A stretch of DNA of 64,000 nucleotides from Litomosoides sigmodontis (taxonomy: Eukaryota; Nematoda; Chromadorea; Rhabditida; Onchocercidae), in the NCBI GenBank assembly GCA_963070105.1, contig OY718803.1, positions 7,111,823 through 7,175,822 on the forward strand. Reading direction: 5' to 3'. Both the position numbers and the translations under genes were made by a program. The notes under the pieces are model-generated. The model saw only the letters and a program-made list of their open reading frames with translations. It did not search any database and was not told the DNA's origin. Positions 10,593 through 24,136 of the stretch are shown piece by piece. The number at the start of each line of letters is the position of its first letter. Position 1 is the first letter of the stretch.

Positions 10593-12602
10593 AAGAAAAT
10601 GGAAAAAGTATATACGGCAGCACTCCGAAGTTCCATACTTTGCTCTCAAGCATATCAAAATGAAAAAGAAATGCAGCAGTCACAGAAGCCTTTGATCATA
10701 ACCTATTACTACATGCGTGGATCAAGCAAACTTTTCTAAAGGTTATTTCACAGTATTCAAGTAATATTCTACAACAATCACACAGAGGAAGTAAAATGAA
10801 AGATGTGCGAGAGGTTCAGAAAAACCAAATTCAAGCCAATCAACCTCAAAGACACAGCACTGTCAGCGTCCTGCCCACCCTTACAGTGACATCGCTATCA
10901 TTAAATTAAACTGCGTGAGGGATCAACTCGCGATAGCAAGGCATTATTGAACCAATGACCTCAGACGGTCTAGGAAATGATGCGCAATCGAAGGATGCAG
11001 CTTTCCTCTCAACAAATCAGCACACTGCTCACTCGTAGAGTTTCCAAGTACTCCATGTCATCCACTTCCCGATCTACCTCCACACCTCTAGAACCACCAG
11101 CCCCAAACCCCGTCTCGCCAACTTCTAAACTTCCCCACAAGAAACTCAAATGTGGTTGGCCGTATGTCCCATGTCAGTGTTTCACGGCTCAGACAAATTG
11201 GCCAAATTTCGGGGGGTGGGGGAGGGTAGAGCCGTAGGCTCGTAGACTTCGGCAGGGCCTAACAGAGGACGGTAGGGGTAGGAGTACTGGGAGGTATGTA
11301 ACTTCCTCTGATAATGGCAGAAAATCGTCTGCATTGTTATGCACAGTCAGTCCGCTTGACAACTGAAGACTGGCCACTACTCCTTTCCTTTAGTATAACG
11401 GGACACATTAAAGATAATACACGCTGGGAGCACTTTAATAATTGAACGACAATGCCTTGTAAAATTTAAAGGATCAGGTTAACTGAAGATAGACCAATAA
11501 ATAATTTAAGCATTACTTGTTAGTCATATCAAGAAAGAAACTGAAGCTAAGAACTTCACGTGACCTGGATAGGATCACAAAGCCAAAATCTCAGTTATCG
11601 CATAAAAGCTGTTCCAAAGTAAGGATCTCTGTGCACATCAAAAACTCTTCCAGTACATTTACACCGTCAGTGAAGAATTTTCTTGCCGAAAATGGGCTAG
11701 AAAGAACCATGAAGATCTATTAAAGAGGAGGAAGGAGAAAGAGCCAGTTGGTAGGAGTTCTGTAAAATTGGATCTAAAAATTATGAGGTATTGAGGAAGC
11801 GCTGATACGAATTATTTCACATTTCTGCTTTAGCAATCGAAAAAGGAAAAGTTCGAACAAATTTTTTTTTCGACCGATATATACTTTTTTGCACCGAAAT
11901 GAGTGATAATTTATATTCTATTAGCACTATAACGTGAGCTCTTACACTATAACATCTTACATTTTACACTGTAACATGAGAGATTAGATTAGCAGTACGA
12001 TGACAATTTCACACAATGATGGAAGCGTGAACGCTAAAGTGCGAGAAGGTTTAACTGGTCGAAAATTGGTCAAATATTAATTTCCCAATGAATTAAGCCT
12101 GGATTATTTTTATATGAGCTGGATGCAGAACTATTTCCCATCTGATTTCCACTCTCCTTTGTTTTTGTTCTCTTCACACACATCCAGTAAATGAAGAGAA
12201 CGAAATGTCACATACGTCAATACGTCTTTTGCGTAAATCATAAAGCACTTGCATAAATCACTTGCTGAGAAGCATATGCAAAGTCAAAAAACGGTGAAAT
12301 AAGAAGTCATTCAAACAGAAGGAAGATTAGGCAGAATGACAATTAATTGCATAATTATATACAATAAATTAATGAAAACACACAAAAAACAGTTCCTCAC
12401 AGTACACCTTCCAATTTTTTCTATGTTCTTATGTTCCAAACAACTAATTAACTTTAAAAGATTTTCGCTTGAATGAATACATGGGTCTACGCATGAAGCT
12501 TCAGCGTATGAAATGTGATGATAATTTTAATATTAATGGATTCAAGCAAAATGAAGAGTATTACGAAACAAAGTGAACTCAATTAACTTGATGATGGTTT
12601 GC
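10347..12602. other. Intergenic region with (TA)n repeat
   Basis: About 2.2 kb upstream of SRRM1 and downstream of the next minus-strand gene. Apart from an AT dinucleotide run near 10534-10592 and a GGGTGGGGGAGGG stretch near 11212, no conserved coding exon was seen. A short plus-strand open frame at 10977-11237 is Ser/Thr/Pro-rich but lacks support. Confidence 0.5.
10534..10592. repeat. (TA)n microsatellite
   Basis: About 59 bp of TA repeats with two interrupting CATA units. It produces spurious Ile/Tyr-rich open frames on the minus strand. Confidence 0.9.
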
Positions 12603-14121
12603 TTATGGAATTTTCCACGGAAACCAGTTTTCAACCACAAAATCCCTAAGCGCTATGGCATGAACGGTGAAATACTGATAACAAGATGAATGCATAATAT
12701 GAAGAATTTGAAAGCGATCTATTCGAGCAAATGCAGGATTGTCCTCCAATTCTGCTTTCCAAATATCCATCGTATCCATCGGCTTGCACTGAAATATGGT
12801 TTAAAACTTCTTTTTCAAAAAGGACTAGAAATACTATTCATAAAGCTTCCAACTAAAAGACTCTCTACTATTTAGGCTAATAAATATTCAGACTTCGAAA
12901 TTTTGAAGTATATTTAAAATCTCTGAAAAGTTTTGCGAGAAATAACTTTCTGAATTCCACATAGAGAACATATGCTTCAGTTAGAACTTAAAAACAAAGA
13001 CATAGGAAAATCAGCAAGAGAAACGACAATAAAAACTATGGTTTCTTAATGAAGAATGAGTTTGGAGCTTCTTAACCCAATGTCAAAGTGTCCCACAAAA
13101 TATAACTATTGGAAATAAGGAAGAATTAAATACATCTCTCTCAAATTCACATACGAATTCAAATTCCACTATAACAAGTAAGGAACATTTCAGAAGACTT
13201 ACGACAATTGCAAAATCGTAAGTGACCACTTCGTTGATGCGCACCTTCCGATCCCGTAACATTTCCAAAATAGTCCTACAATAAAATTCATGTAGCTAAC
13301 TAATACACAAAACTGTGCATATTTTTGCAGTGTAAATTATTCAGGAAAAGATATAATCTCAGGAATCATTGACAGAAGTGAAAAAGTTAGCAACTAAACA
13401 ACCTCCGAAAAGTTTTGCGAGAAACAACTTTCTGAATTCTACACAGAGAACTGTGTACTTCAGTTAGAACTTGAAACGTACCACGCCTTATCACCAGCTA
13501 TCTTATCAATACGCACAACGGTTAACTTTCCACTGCTATATTCCATGAGTATAAAATGTCTATTAAAACTGAAATGTGAAAAGCGAACCTGGAAACAGTA
13601 ATGCCAGTGAATTTCTTAATAAGAATTCGACGATCGGGAGTACGAACAGTGAATAAAAGCTGCTCTACAGCGCCATCGACAGACGTACTCAACCTAAGTC
13701 CTTCTTCCTCAAATTTTGGTTCGCTAACCACTACTTGTGATGATGGCTTTTCTCGCTTACTTTTTTCATTTGCCCTCAATTTGTATATTGTTTGTGCTAG
13801 CTTATCAATATCTTCCCGCATATCCGACAATGTCTTTGTAGTGTGTACTTGCTCTCTTTTTCTTCCCTTCCTCCAAATCTCGACATACCCTTTTTTCGAA
13901 AAGCTAACGCCGTCATTACTGACTGGGTTTTCTGCCGTTCCACCGATGATTTCAATATATTTTGTCGTTTTGGCACGTACGCTTATGTTCAGTAATTTAT
14001 GATATCGCCTATTTGAATTTGAACATAATCTATGGCTATTTCTGTAAAATGGAAAATTCCATAAAGTTGTAGTCTGTCGAAATAATACAGAACGAAGTGG
14101 AGCTATTAACACACAGTCCAT
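12603..14121 (-). CDS. Unrecognised protein, probably mitochondrial
   Basis: Not recognised. Four exons in consistent phase, 14121-13589, 13535-13482, 13275-13203 and 12788-12603, give 281 residues. The last exon is less certain. The N-terminus is rich in Arg, Ser and Leu with few acids up to residue 60, like a mitochondrial presequence. A charged helical segment follows near residues 90-120 (LSDMREDIDKLAQTIYKLRA), then a soluble C-terminal half with ILEMLRDRKVRINEVVTYDF and FARIDRFQILHIMHSSC. A perfect acceptor (CTCTTTTCAG) ends one base before the ATG and the gene starts 323 bp after the eEFSec stop, suggesting the second gene of an operon. Introns 2 and 3 carry copies of a 70-bp repeat. 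Confidence 0.65.
12921..13472. repeat. 70-bp direct repeat flanking an exon of the unknown mitochondrial-like gene
   Basis: Positions 12921-12990 and 13402-13472 share about 85-90 percent identity by eye: GAAAAGTTTTGCGAGAAA, then ACTTTCTGAATTC, AGAGAAC and CTTCAGTTAGAACTT. They lie in the introns on either side of exon 13203-13275, in the same orientation about 480 bp apart. Confidence 0.85.
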
Positions 14122-14122
14122 T

Positions 14123-14134
14123 CTGAAAAGAGTT
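14123..14134 (-). promoter_or_regulatory. Putative SL trans-splice acceptor
   Basis: On the minus strand the pyrimidine-rich sequence CTCTTTTCAG sits immediately before AATG of the unknown mitochondrial-like gene, in a 323-bp spacer after eEFSec. No upstream exon is needed for the frame, so it is read as a trans-splice site. Confidence 0.6.
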
Positions 14135-14444
14135 GGAGAATACTATATAACTTCCACGGTAGAATCAATGCATCCAAATTTCTTGAAAGAATTTGTCTAA
14201 AAATATATAAAGCTAAGTCATTAGAAAAAATTAAAAATAAGAAAAGGTCCACATAGTATCAAAAATTTGAAAAATAAACGAAACACCGATTCATCATATT
14301 CGGAAAATAATACATAAAACAAACTATTTCACAAATTTTTATGAACACAACTGACCTAATAAAAAAGTATTCAAAGGAATATAACAGAATTTTAAACATG
14401 TACATCGCTATAAAAATGAATCGCTTTAATTTAACAAATGAATA

Positions 14445-16665
14445 TTACTGGGCGATAAAATCTGGTAAACAGCATTCAATTTTTCTATCATTGAAAAATT
14501 TTTTGAAGCATAGAGTCACTTGTATTTCCAGTCCATTATTATAGGCAGTCCTTGTACTCTCTAGCAAGTCCTCCAAAAATGATATCCTAACTTTACCATT
14601 TTTCCCGAATGCTGATTCTATGCGACCTACCTCACCAGTAGAAAGATAAACGTTCATTTTACAATATATATCAACATTTGTTTCTTTTTTGAATAGCGAA
14701 CTGCAAATTATGCTTCGTTCATTTTCTATTCGTTCAACTTTTCCAATTTTTTTCTTCCGCCGAAAGCGACATACCTGCCTATCACTATCAAGTAATTTCA
14801 AAAATATGCCATGAAAGACAAACCGACAGCCTTTACCTTGATGGTCTAATTTGGATGTGATAAAGAAGCTACCCTCTTTTGTATATACAAATCGTTCTAA
14901 GCTAACTATTGCAAACTTTACAGTTTCATCCAGTTCCTGCACCACTTCATAATGGCCTTCTTCGGGAAATGCTGAGGTCAGAAACTGACACTGTCCAATG
15001 ACAGTGTCAAAACCAGTTGAAACATGCAACTTCGAACCCTGGCGAAGAACTCCTTGAAAGTGCACTATTCGATTCACACTGACTAAGACGAACTGTACGC
15101 GGCGCAGTGATCCTGGTTCATATATAACCGTTCGACTGATGTCCTTGCAAGAAATATTATGGAACAACAGAGCTGCACGATCTCCTATCTCTGCACTACA
15201 AACATCTTCTTTCCACCTTTGCATACTTTTGATTTTGTGTTTTTCTTGCAAAGCCGCTATTTCTACGTCCATTCCAACTCTGAAATATTACACCGTCGTA
15301 TTGAAACAATTTAATTTCCTACTTTTTCTTGCAAATCAAATGGCAGCACCAGTTCTCTTTTTCCGAAATCCATATAATCACTCCACCACATAATTTCTTG
15401 AACAAACGTCATTCAAATCTAAGAATTTGTAAGGGACATTTCAAATTAGTTTATGATATGAGCAGTTATGACAAGCAGTGGATTGATTTGGAAAAATTCA
15501 AAGCACATATAGAAAATATTTTTACTTGCACATTCCATCGACAACAGTGCCCGTCATTACTGTGCCTTTGCCTTTAATAGGGAAACAGTGATCAACAAAC
15601 ATCATAAAATGACCAGAAGAAATTCGCTGAGGTGTGTACAGCGACAAACGCAAAGCATTTATTAATGCTACCACCGCTTTTTCTTTATTCTCCGCTAGCG
15701 ATACTGGCACTATTTGTAGATCCGAGTTGATTTTTAAATCAGATGCCGCTTTCCTACAACGTTTTGTCAATTGCTCCACCGTTTTCTCGTCTACCATATC
15801 AACCTGAAATAGTACAAGATTTCACAAAAAGCAACTCTTTGTTCTATTTATTTCATTATTGAAGTTTGAAAGATTTTTAGCATATAAGTTAAAGGTAAAA
15901 GTCAGTTAGCATAAGGTAAAGTAAAAGTCAGTTAAAATTATTTGATTCCAGTCCAGCATTCAATTCATTTCCTCTTGATATTAACTTTTCCAACGAATAA
16001 GTGGAATTTGAATAATTTAATAGCAATATTTTTAGAATGATATTATCATTACCTCAACCCGATGTCTCAGTTTAATGTATTGATCACGATTTATGATTTG
16101 TAAAGATTTATAATGTCAGAATCTTAAGCTAATTGAATTAATTAACGACCAACTTTGTTAAGAATAAGAATGATATGATCTGGACATAAGAGCGAAGCAA
16201 GGAGCAGATGCTCAGCGGTTTGTTGCTGGATTCCTTTGCTGCTATCTATCACAACAATAGCCATATCAAAAACTGATGAAGCTGCAAGCACCGATCTACA
16301 AAGAACGAAACAAAACGCTCATATTATTCTCACCAAAAACATAATAGAGAAAAAGATTTTTTTTTCTCTTATCCCAACAATATTTTCCCGTATTTGAACG
16401 CATTAACTACCCATCTTTTTACATATTCAACTGTGTTTCAAACTAATGAAAAGCACCTGATTAATGAAGCATGTCCAGGACAGTCAATTAGAGCAATTAC
16501 TGTATCACCGATAGTCAATGTGGAGTAGCCGAGATCGATTGTATTGGCTCGAAGATTGGAGGTTTTGGCATGCTTGTCAAATGCAGCAGTTGAACCCATT
16601 GTGGATAATGCTTTCGCCAAAGTTGTTTTACCGCAGTCCACATGCCCCAGGATACCAACGTTCAA
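14445..16665 (-). CDS. eefsec: Selenocysteine-specific elongation factor (eEFSec/SelB), start unresolved
   Basis: Exons 16665(?)-16457, 16295-16154, 15803-15526 and 15279-14445 encode at least 487 residues. GTPase motifs are G1 GHVDCGKTT, G3 DCPGH and G4 NKVD. SelB-family blocks follow: STAAFDKH, TIDLGYS, FVDHCFPIKGKGTVMTGTVV, SLFKKETNVDIY, LSTGEVGRIESAFGKNGKV. eEFSec delivers Sec-tRNA to UGA codons through SBP2 and SECIS (family knowledge), so this worm probably retains the selenocysteine trait. Exon 1 begins after an acceptor (ACTGGCAG) with no ATG in frame, only a TTG at 16665. A short upstream coding exon must be missing from this model. Switch I reads LRANTIDLG where human has RGITLDLG; the Thr is kept. 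Confidence 0.92.
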
Positions 16666-17896
16666 GGATTTTAGTGCTGCCAGTGTGTTTCAAGGAATCC
16701 TTTAAGTACCATATTCAAAATAGACCAACATACGAGTGGTATCATAGAAACATAAACAAAATAATGCTTAGGGATGCATAAATAAGTAGGAGTTGATCCA
16801 AACAGACTTCATTCAATTTTAAAATTTAAACCAGAATCTCGTAACTTCAAAGGTTAAACTCAATGAAATACTATTAACAGGACCGCCATTTATTAATCAA
16901 AACTGTTAATGCAAAGTAAATGAACGAACATGTTTCAAAAATGCTGACATTACCTGCAATGCTCTCAGAAAAATCATCTAAACAGTTAAAAATAACTTAG
17001 CATCTAAAACTATCTCATTGAACTGATGATCAAAGTGGTGCTTACACCTTACTTTAAAAAACAGTTACTCAACCACCATACCATCACATGCCCTCCTGTA
17101 GCATTTGCGTTTCTATTAATAGAAGAAACAGTATGTAGACTTGAGAAAGGAACGTAATATTTGAAATATTAAAATGACCAGCTCAATTCATTAGCAGGAC
17201 GTAGTGATGGATGATCAGAAACCAAATGAAATAAGTAAGGGTGAAACTGAAAGTGTGCATTAAGAAAAGGATCGAAAACAGTTAAATGAAATTTTATTGC
17301 TCTATATATGTTGGAAAAATTAATATATGTGCTTGACAGAAGTGAAGAGAGTTCAGAAAAACAGTTTAGGATATGTGGAAGACTTATTACCTATACGATT
17401 TTTCTGTTACCTACTTATAAGAAATAAATAGCTTGTTTCTTAAACATTTTCTCTTATAACACTTTCGCATTCTATATACCTGTAATATTAACACGCGGAC
17501 TATATGAACTTAAAAAACTATGCACAATCAGATTTTACCTAATTAAAAATGAATGGAACGATAAAATTGACACAGTAAATAATAATAACCTTAGAAAAGC
17601 GAAGCTCGCGTTAAGATAAACAACAAAATGAAATAAGTCTTGAATTATTACAGCTAAATTAAACAAAATGAAAGCAACGCTGGAACTTAAATCAGAAATT
17701 CAAACGGTTCTCAATATAATAATGAAATAAAGAAAGAATAAAGGAAAGCATAATGTCTGAATTTTTGTTTAAAAGGATGTCAACAAGGATATTCAAACAT
17801 CGAGCTTATAAGAAATAAGTTTTAGTGCTAGAAGCAGATATATGGTATTCTTTTAAGCAATGATATGAATGTGTGGAAATTTCAATCCAATCACAA
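16666..17896. other. Spacer between eEFSec and GALE
   Basis: About 1.2 kb, presumed to hold the missing first exon and promoter of eEFSec and the GALE 3' flank. No conserved exon was identified. Confidence 0.45.
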
Positions 17897-19783
<1,887 letters not shown>

Positions 19784-20548
19784 GACGCAAAGGATGCTTC
19801 TGAAAGAACGATTTAAATTTATCTTTCTAATCGCACTTTAGATAGATACCTCGCCAATCAGCTAGCTACTTTACGCTAAACTACTTATTTCAAAATTAGA
19901 ATTTCACAGATGACGACCCAGAACTTTTATATTTCTTCCAACACTGAGTGTCCATTCTTCATCTTTTCTCATAAAACAAGAAAACTATATGCTTCGACCG
20001 ACGCATGTTACTGACACATCACGACGAAACATTTGCAATAGTGCAATCGATACCAACATTGGCACATTTCTTGCTATTATTCAACTACTGAAGGTATGCA
20101 AAATCAAAAAGTGGTATATCAGTACCAAAATAAAAGTCATGAATTGAGACAAAATCAACTGCCATTTCAACAGCCTTGAATTCAAGCATCACTTAAAAAG
20201 CAATAAAAAGACTTACCAATCGTATATATCAACAAACATTTTATATTCAACTTTCATTTATTAACAGAGTACTGCTGAAGTGAAAATCAGAGAAGCATTG
20301 ATTATTGCCGTGTTATAAAGCAGCCATTACATGACATATGTTCACACAAAGAACACTTTCGAAAACCGACAACAGTAAACGAATATGAATTTCAACGAAA
20401 ACAAAAATTGAGCATATGAATTTAAATATTCATTCTAATGCTACTCAGCATTTTTAAACTTATTTTCCTATTTAATCCCTTGTTTTTCCTAATTTAATTC
20501 CTTGTTTATATCTTTACCTCTACTAATTTCAGATGTTATTTTACAGAT
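19784..20548. other. Intergenic, no feature seen
   Basis: AT-rich sequence between the GALE start and the PELP1-like stop, both minus strand. Nothing conserved was seen. Confidence 0.5.
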
Positions 20549-23103
20549 TTACGGATGACACTTCAACTCGGGTACAAAATCGGCCATCATTTGTTGAATA
20601 GTTAACTCACAACCAACTACATCTTTATCCAAAACTACAGTCTCTGAATTTGAATTTAGTTTCACTGCTGTGGCGTTTACAACAGCAGTCTCTCGTAATT
20701 CTTTTTGCTCCATTAAAATGCACTCTGCTTTTGCTGGTATTTCTTGTTCATCTTTTATTTCCAATATTTCCGAGAAGTTCGAACTTTCGCTCTTGGAAGA
20801 AAGCATTTCTTCGTCACATTCAGAATCAATCCGTACATACTTCAAAGCTCTTTTTCCTGCTGGCGAGTGCACTCGTTTTCTAACATTTTCAACTGATTCC
20901 ACTGCAACACTTTCATAATTCTCTACTGACGCGCTATTACACTCTGATTTCTCCGGCATAGCTGGCTTAGCCGAATTCTGGGAATCGTCAAAGTCCATCA
21001 GCCGATTAATCCTCGCCGTGTCGCACAACTTCTTCAGCAAAGCTTCTTGAGGCACGAAAATTTGAATACGTGGTCGAGAAATAGACGAGCACAGCGCTCG
21101 GCCTAGACGTACTTCATCGCACCAAACTTCGCTCTGGCAGAAGATGCTTTGTGCAATCTAAAAATAAGTAACGAATTCACTTAGGAGTTGAAAAAAAAAG
21201 CAGAAATTAATGCAATTGCTCCAATAACAACCTGAATGGGAGATGGCACCAATTCATTGTTCATAGCCAGTAGTGAGTTTAGCAAGAACAGCGCCGGCCT
21301 ACATTTTCGATTTTGGAAAGCTTCCTGACAAACTAAATGCTGCAGCTCTATCACATACTGAACATCCAACAGATAGGGTCTTAATTCCAGCATTGAACCC
21401 AATGCTGCGGCGTACGCTTTTCCATATTCCTGAAACTGGAAATGGTGAAACAATCTTATTCCAATAAAACCTCTTGAAATAACATTCTGGCTGAGTGAAA
21501 GCAATACTAGAGAACAGATGAGGATAAGTGAAAGCTATTCAGTATTTGAAGGACAAAATACTACATTGGAAAACTTCAGCTACCGACCTGTGAGTTCAAA
21601 TGACACCTGGCAGAACGAATAAGGTTTCTGAAGAGTGTATTAACACTCAAGTCTGGTCCCAACTGAACGTATTCTTTTACTGCTTCATAATAAGCTTCAC
21701 TCGGATGATAGAAATCATTGATAAATGACGAAATTCTTCGTACAGCAATATGCGAAAAGCTTTTAGCTTTTAATAAGAAAGTCTTTAACCATTGAAAAAT
21801 GGCTTTTTTTTCAGCCTCAATAACAACTGCTGATTGATATGCTATATCCAACCATTCATTTATAGCAATTTTGTCATCTGAAAATCAAGGTAAATGTAGA
21901 AAAGCATCTTCACGGTACATTAATACAAATAGATTTTTGACTAAATCTGCTTGTATTAATAGTTGGAAAATACAGAGCTAAACAGCTAAAATATCTGACA
22001 CAGTCCTGACAAATTTAGAGATTAACAAAATGACCGCAATCTCAATCACCCAAACATTGCAATTCTATTTTAACTAATAATACAGCAAATATGAAATATG
22101 TCAGCTGCTGCAAATAATCTCCAACAAACATAATCTCCACAAATGCACTTTACACAGCCCTCTAAAAAAACATAAATATAAATACCTGATGAACATTGCA
22201 TCATTACTTCTGTGTGCAAAGTGAACATTGTAGAAATAAACTGCGGAAGGTATCGTTGTACAACTGTCTCAAAACGAAATAGTGCTTTCTCGTTCTCATT
22301 CTTTTCTTCAACAATCGCATCACTCAATATAGTTTTCAGTGCCTTTATCAAGATGTAATCATACTTAGTTCCTGCCCACAATGCATATATATTCGAAACG
22401 AGCCTATAAACAATTGAATAACTTCAAGCAGAAAATCACTACATCAAACTAGCATGGAGATCAATCTAGTAACACGATAACCCGAAGTGAAACTGTCAAA
22501 CATGCTTATATTTGCTATTTACTAAACATTATGTAATGATTTGTTTTGATTAGCACCCAAAAATTTGGAATCGGAAGACCTTTCATAATACGAGCTATTA
22601 AAACCACATTGAACTATACTACCTAGTAGTGTCATGGGAACAACTTCTAACACTGAAATCCACAGAACGTGAACAAATGCAGGCCAAAGTTTGTTCATTG
22701 AAATTTTTGAGCCATTGAAAGCGAACAAGGAATGAACGAACAAAGTGTAAGAGAGGAACCGTAACTGGTTCTTTAGTAGCAGCAATCAACTTCTTCTAAA
22801 ATGAATCAGCTAGAAATAACGGAAGAATGAGTTTTCCATGATAAATTTTCGGACCATATATTCAATAAATGATACAAAAATACGAAAAAGATCCCAAATT
22901 ACCTGAATTCTAGATGAAATACTTCTCAACATCTCCTGATCACATGCATAAACTAATTTCGCAAGCAAAGCCCATCCAAAATTATCTTTTACCAATAATT
23001 TCCCGCATTCCTCCACTAACGGGAGCAATTTTTTGCGTAATTTTACCGGATCCGTAATTGTTTCAAGCATATGTTGCACCCGTTGCTGTCGCATATGTCC
23101 CAT
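20549..23103 (-). CDS. PELP1/Rix1-like ribosome-biogenesis protein
   Basis: Six exons, 23103-22903, 22795-22623, 22403-22186, 21877-21588, 21435-21232 and 21157-20549, give 564 residues of mostly helical protein with an acidic, Lys/Ser-rich C-terminus. The alignment to PELP1 is weak but ordered. A block CRPALFLLNSLLAMNNELVP continues to CDEVRLGRALCSSISRPRI, like CRRELYCLLLALLLAPSPRC to SEALVTCAALTHPRV in PELP1. A lysine-rich RALKYVRID follows, and the end QQMMADFVPE resembles the PELP1 terminus MLADFI. Rix1/PELP1 with TEX10 and WDR18 acts in 60S pre-ribosome maturation in the nucleolus (family knowledge). A TTTCAG acceptor four bases before ATGGGACATATG sets the start; an in-frame ATG at 23154 is the alternative. 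Probably downstream of NDUFB7 in an operon. Confidence 0.65.
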
Positions 23104-23107
23104 ATTG

Positions 23108-23118
23108 CTGAAAGCGCT
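23108..23118 (-). promoter_or_regulatory. Putative SL trans-splice acceptor of PELP1-like gene
   Basis: The minus strand reads GCGCTTTCAG followed by CAATATGG. It lies in the 336-bp spacer between the NDUFB7 stop and the PELP1-like start. Confidence 0.5.
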
Positions 23119-23439
23119 ACACAAGCACAACTTATGCTTCAATTTAAACTTCATCTAATTATCATCTTCGATTACTTTCATTTCCGCTCCAAAAAAAAAC
23201 TGAAGTCCTCGGAGCATTACTCGAGAATGCATAAGTCCTTGTTTTAATTCCTCATTTCAACAAGCGTCTAAAGAATGCTATCTCATAATAAATATACCAC
23301 AGGCCATTGTGAAGGCAAAACTGAATATTAAAAGACTGGAACATGAAGAAAGACTTTACTTACTATATATATATACAACACAAGAAGCATGGGACTAGTA
23401 AAACACTAAACACATTGAATAGAAATGTCACACTACTAA

Positions 23440-24136
23440 TTAAGCACTAGACTTCTCTTGGCTAGTTCTCTTGCGATAGGCTCGTTTAAGCAATCGTCTT
23501 TCACGTTCAAATTCTTTCATCCTCAAGATGTGGTCTTCATACTGACAGTTCTGCCATGCATGATGATCATCTACGCAGTAATAGTGTCCAAATGGAGCAT
23601 ATTGTCGCTAAAATAGCAACATTAAGGTGCCGCGAAAAATACTAGTTCATTTAGTTTCAAAAATTTACAGCTATTATGGCCAAGTTTGCTCCTTTCATGT
23701 TTTTTTGACACTTTTTTCATTACACATATATAAAATCAATTTGGATCTTTTGATTACAAAACGAAATGAGTTACAGCGTAAGCGCGATAAATATTAAATA
23801 TATTTTTATTTCCTCATTTCCTAACGACTCTCATATAATGAAAGATTGATCGAAAGAAAAACATGCGGCTTATTTTTGCATGTTCATCCTCACCCCTAAG
23901 CCAAATGTTCATTAAAATGTGACCACCTGGCACTTTTTGAGATTAATCAGTAAGTGGGCGCAGTAATCACGATCGCCAAATTCCAGTTTCCAATGATCCA
24001 TTTCCTCCCATGTTGCTTTCATTTCACGCAATTTTCGTCCTTTAGGAAATCCATAGAGTGGATCAAAAGTAGGAGGACGATCCGTTCGAGGTGAAACAAC
24101 TGGGTCTTCCAATGATACAGATAATCGCGTACCCAT
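23440..24136 (-). CDS. NADH:ubiquinone oxidoreductase subunit B7 (NDUFB7/B18)
   Basis: Two exons, 24136-23927 and 23607-23440, give 125 residues. Conserved B18 features are PTFDPLYGFPKGRKLREM and a twin CX9C motif (CAHLLINLKKC, CVDDHHAWQNC). The tail ILRMKEFERERRLLKR is almost identical to human NDUFB7. The protein lies on the intermembrane-space side of complex I. The CX9C pairs are oxidised through the MIA40 pathway and the usual N-terminal myristoylation glycine (MG start) is kept. An acceptor TTCTTGCAG lies about 20 bp upstream. The PELP1-like gene follows 336 bp downstream on the same strand. Confidence 0.95.

Noticed and set aside
10424..10683. Ile/Tyr-rich minus-strand open frames
   Set aside because: They are translations of the (TA)n repeat.
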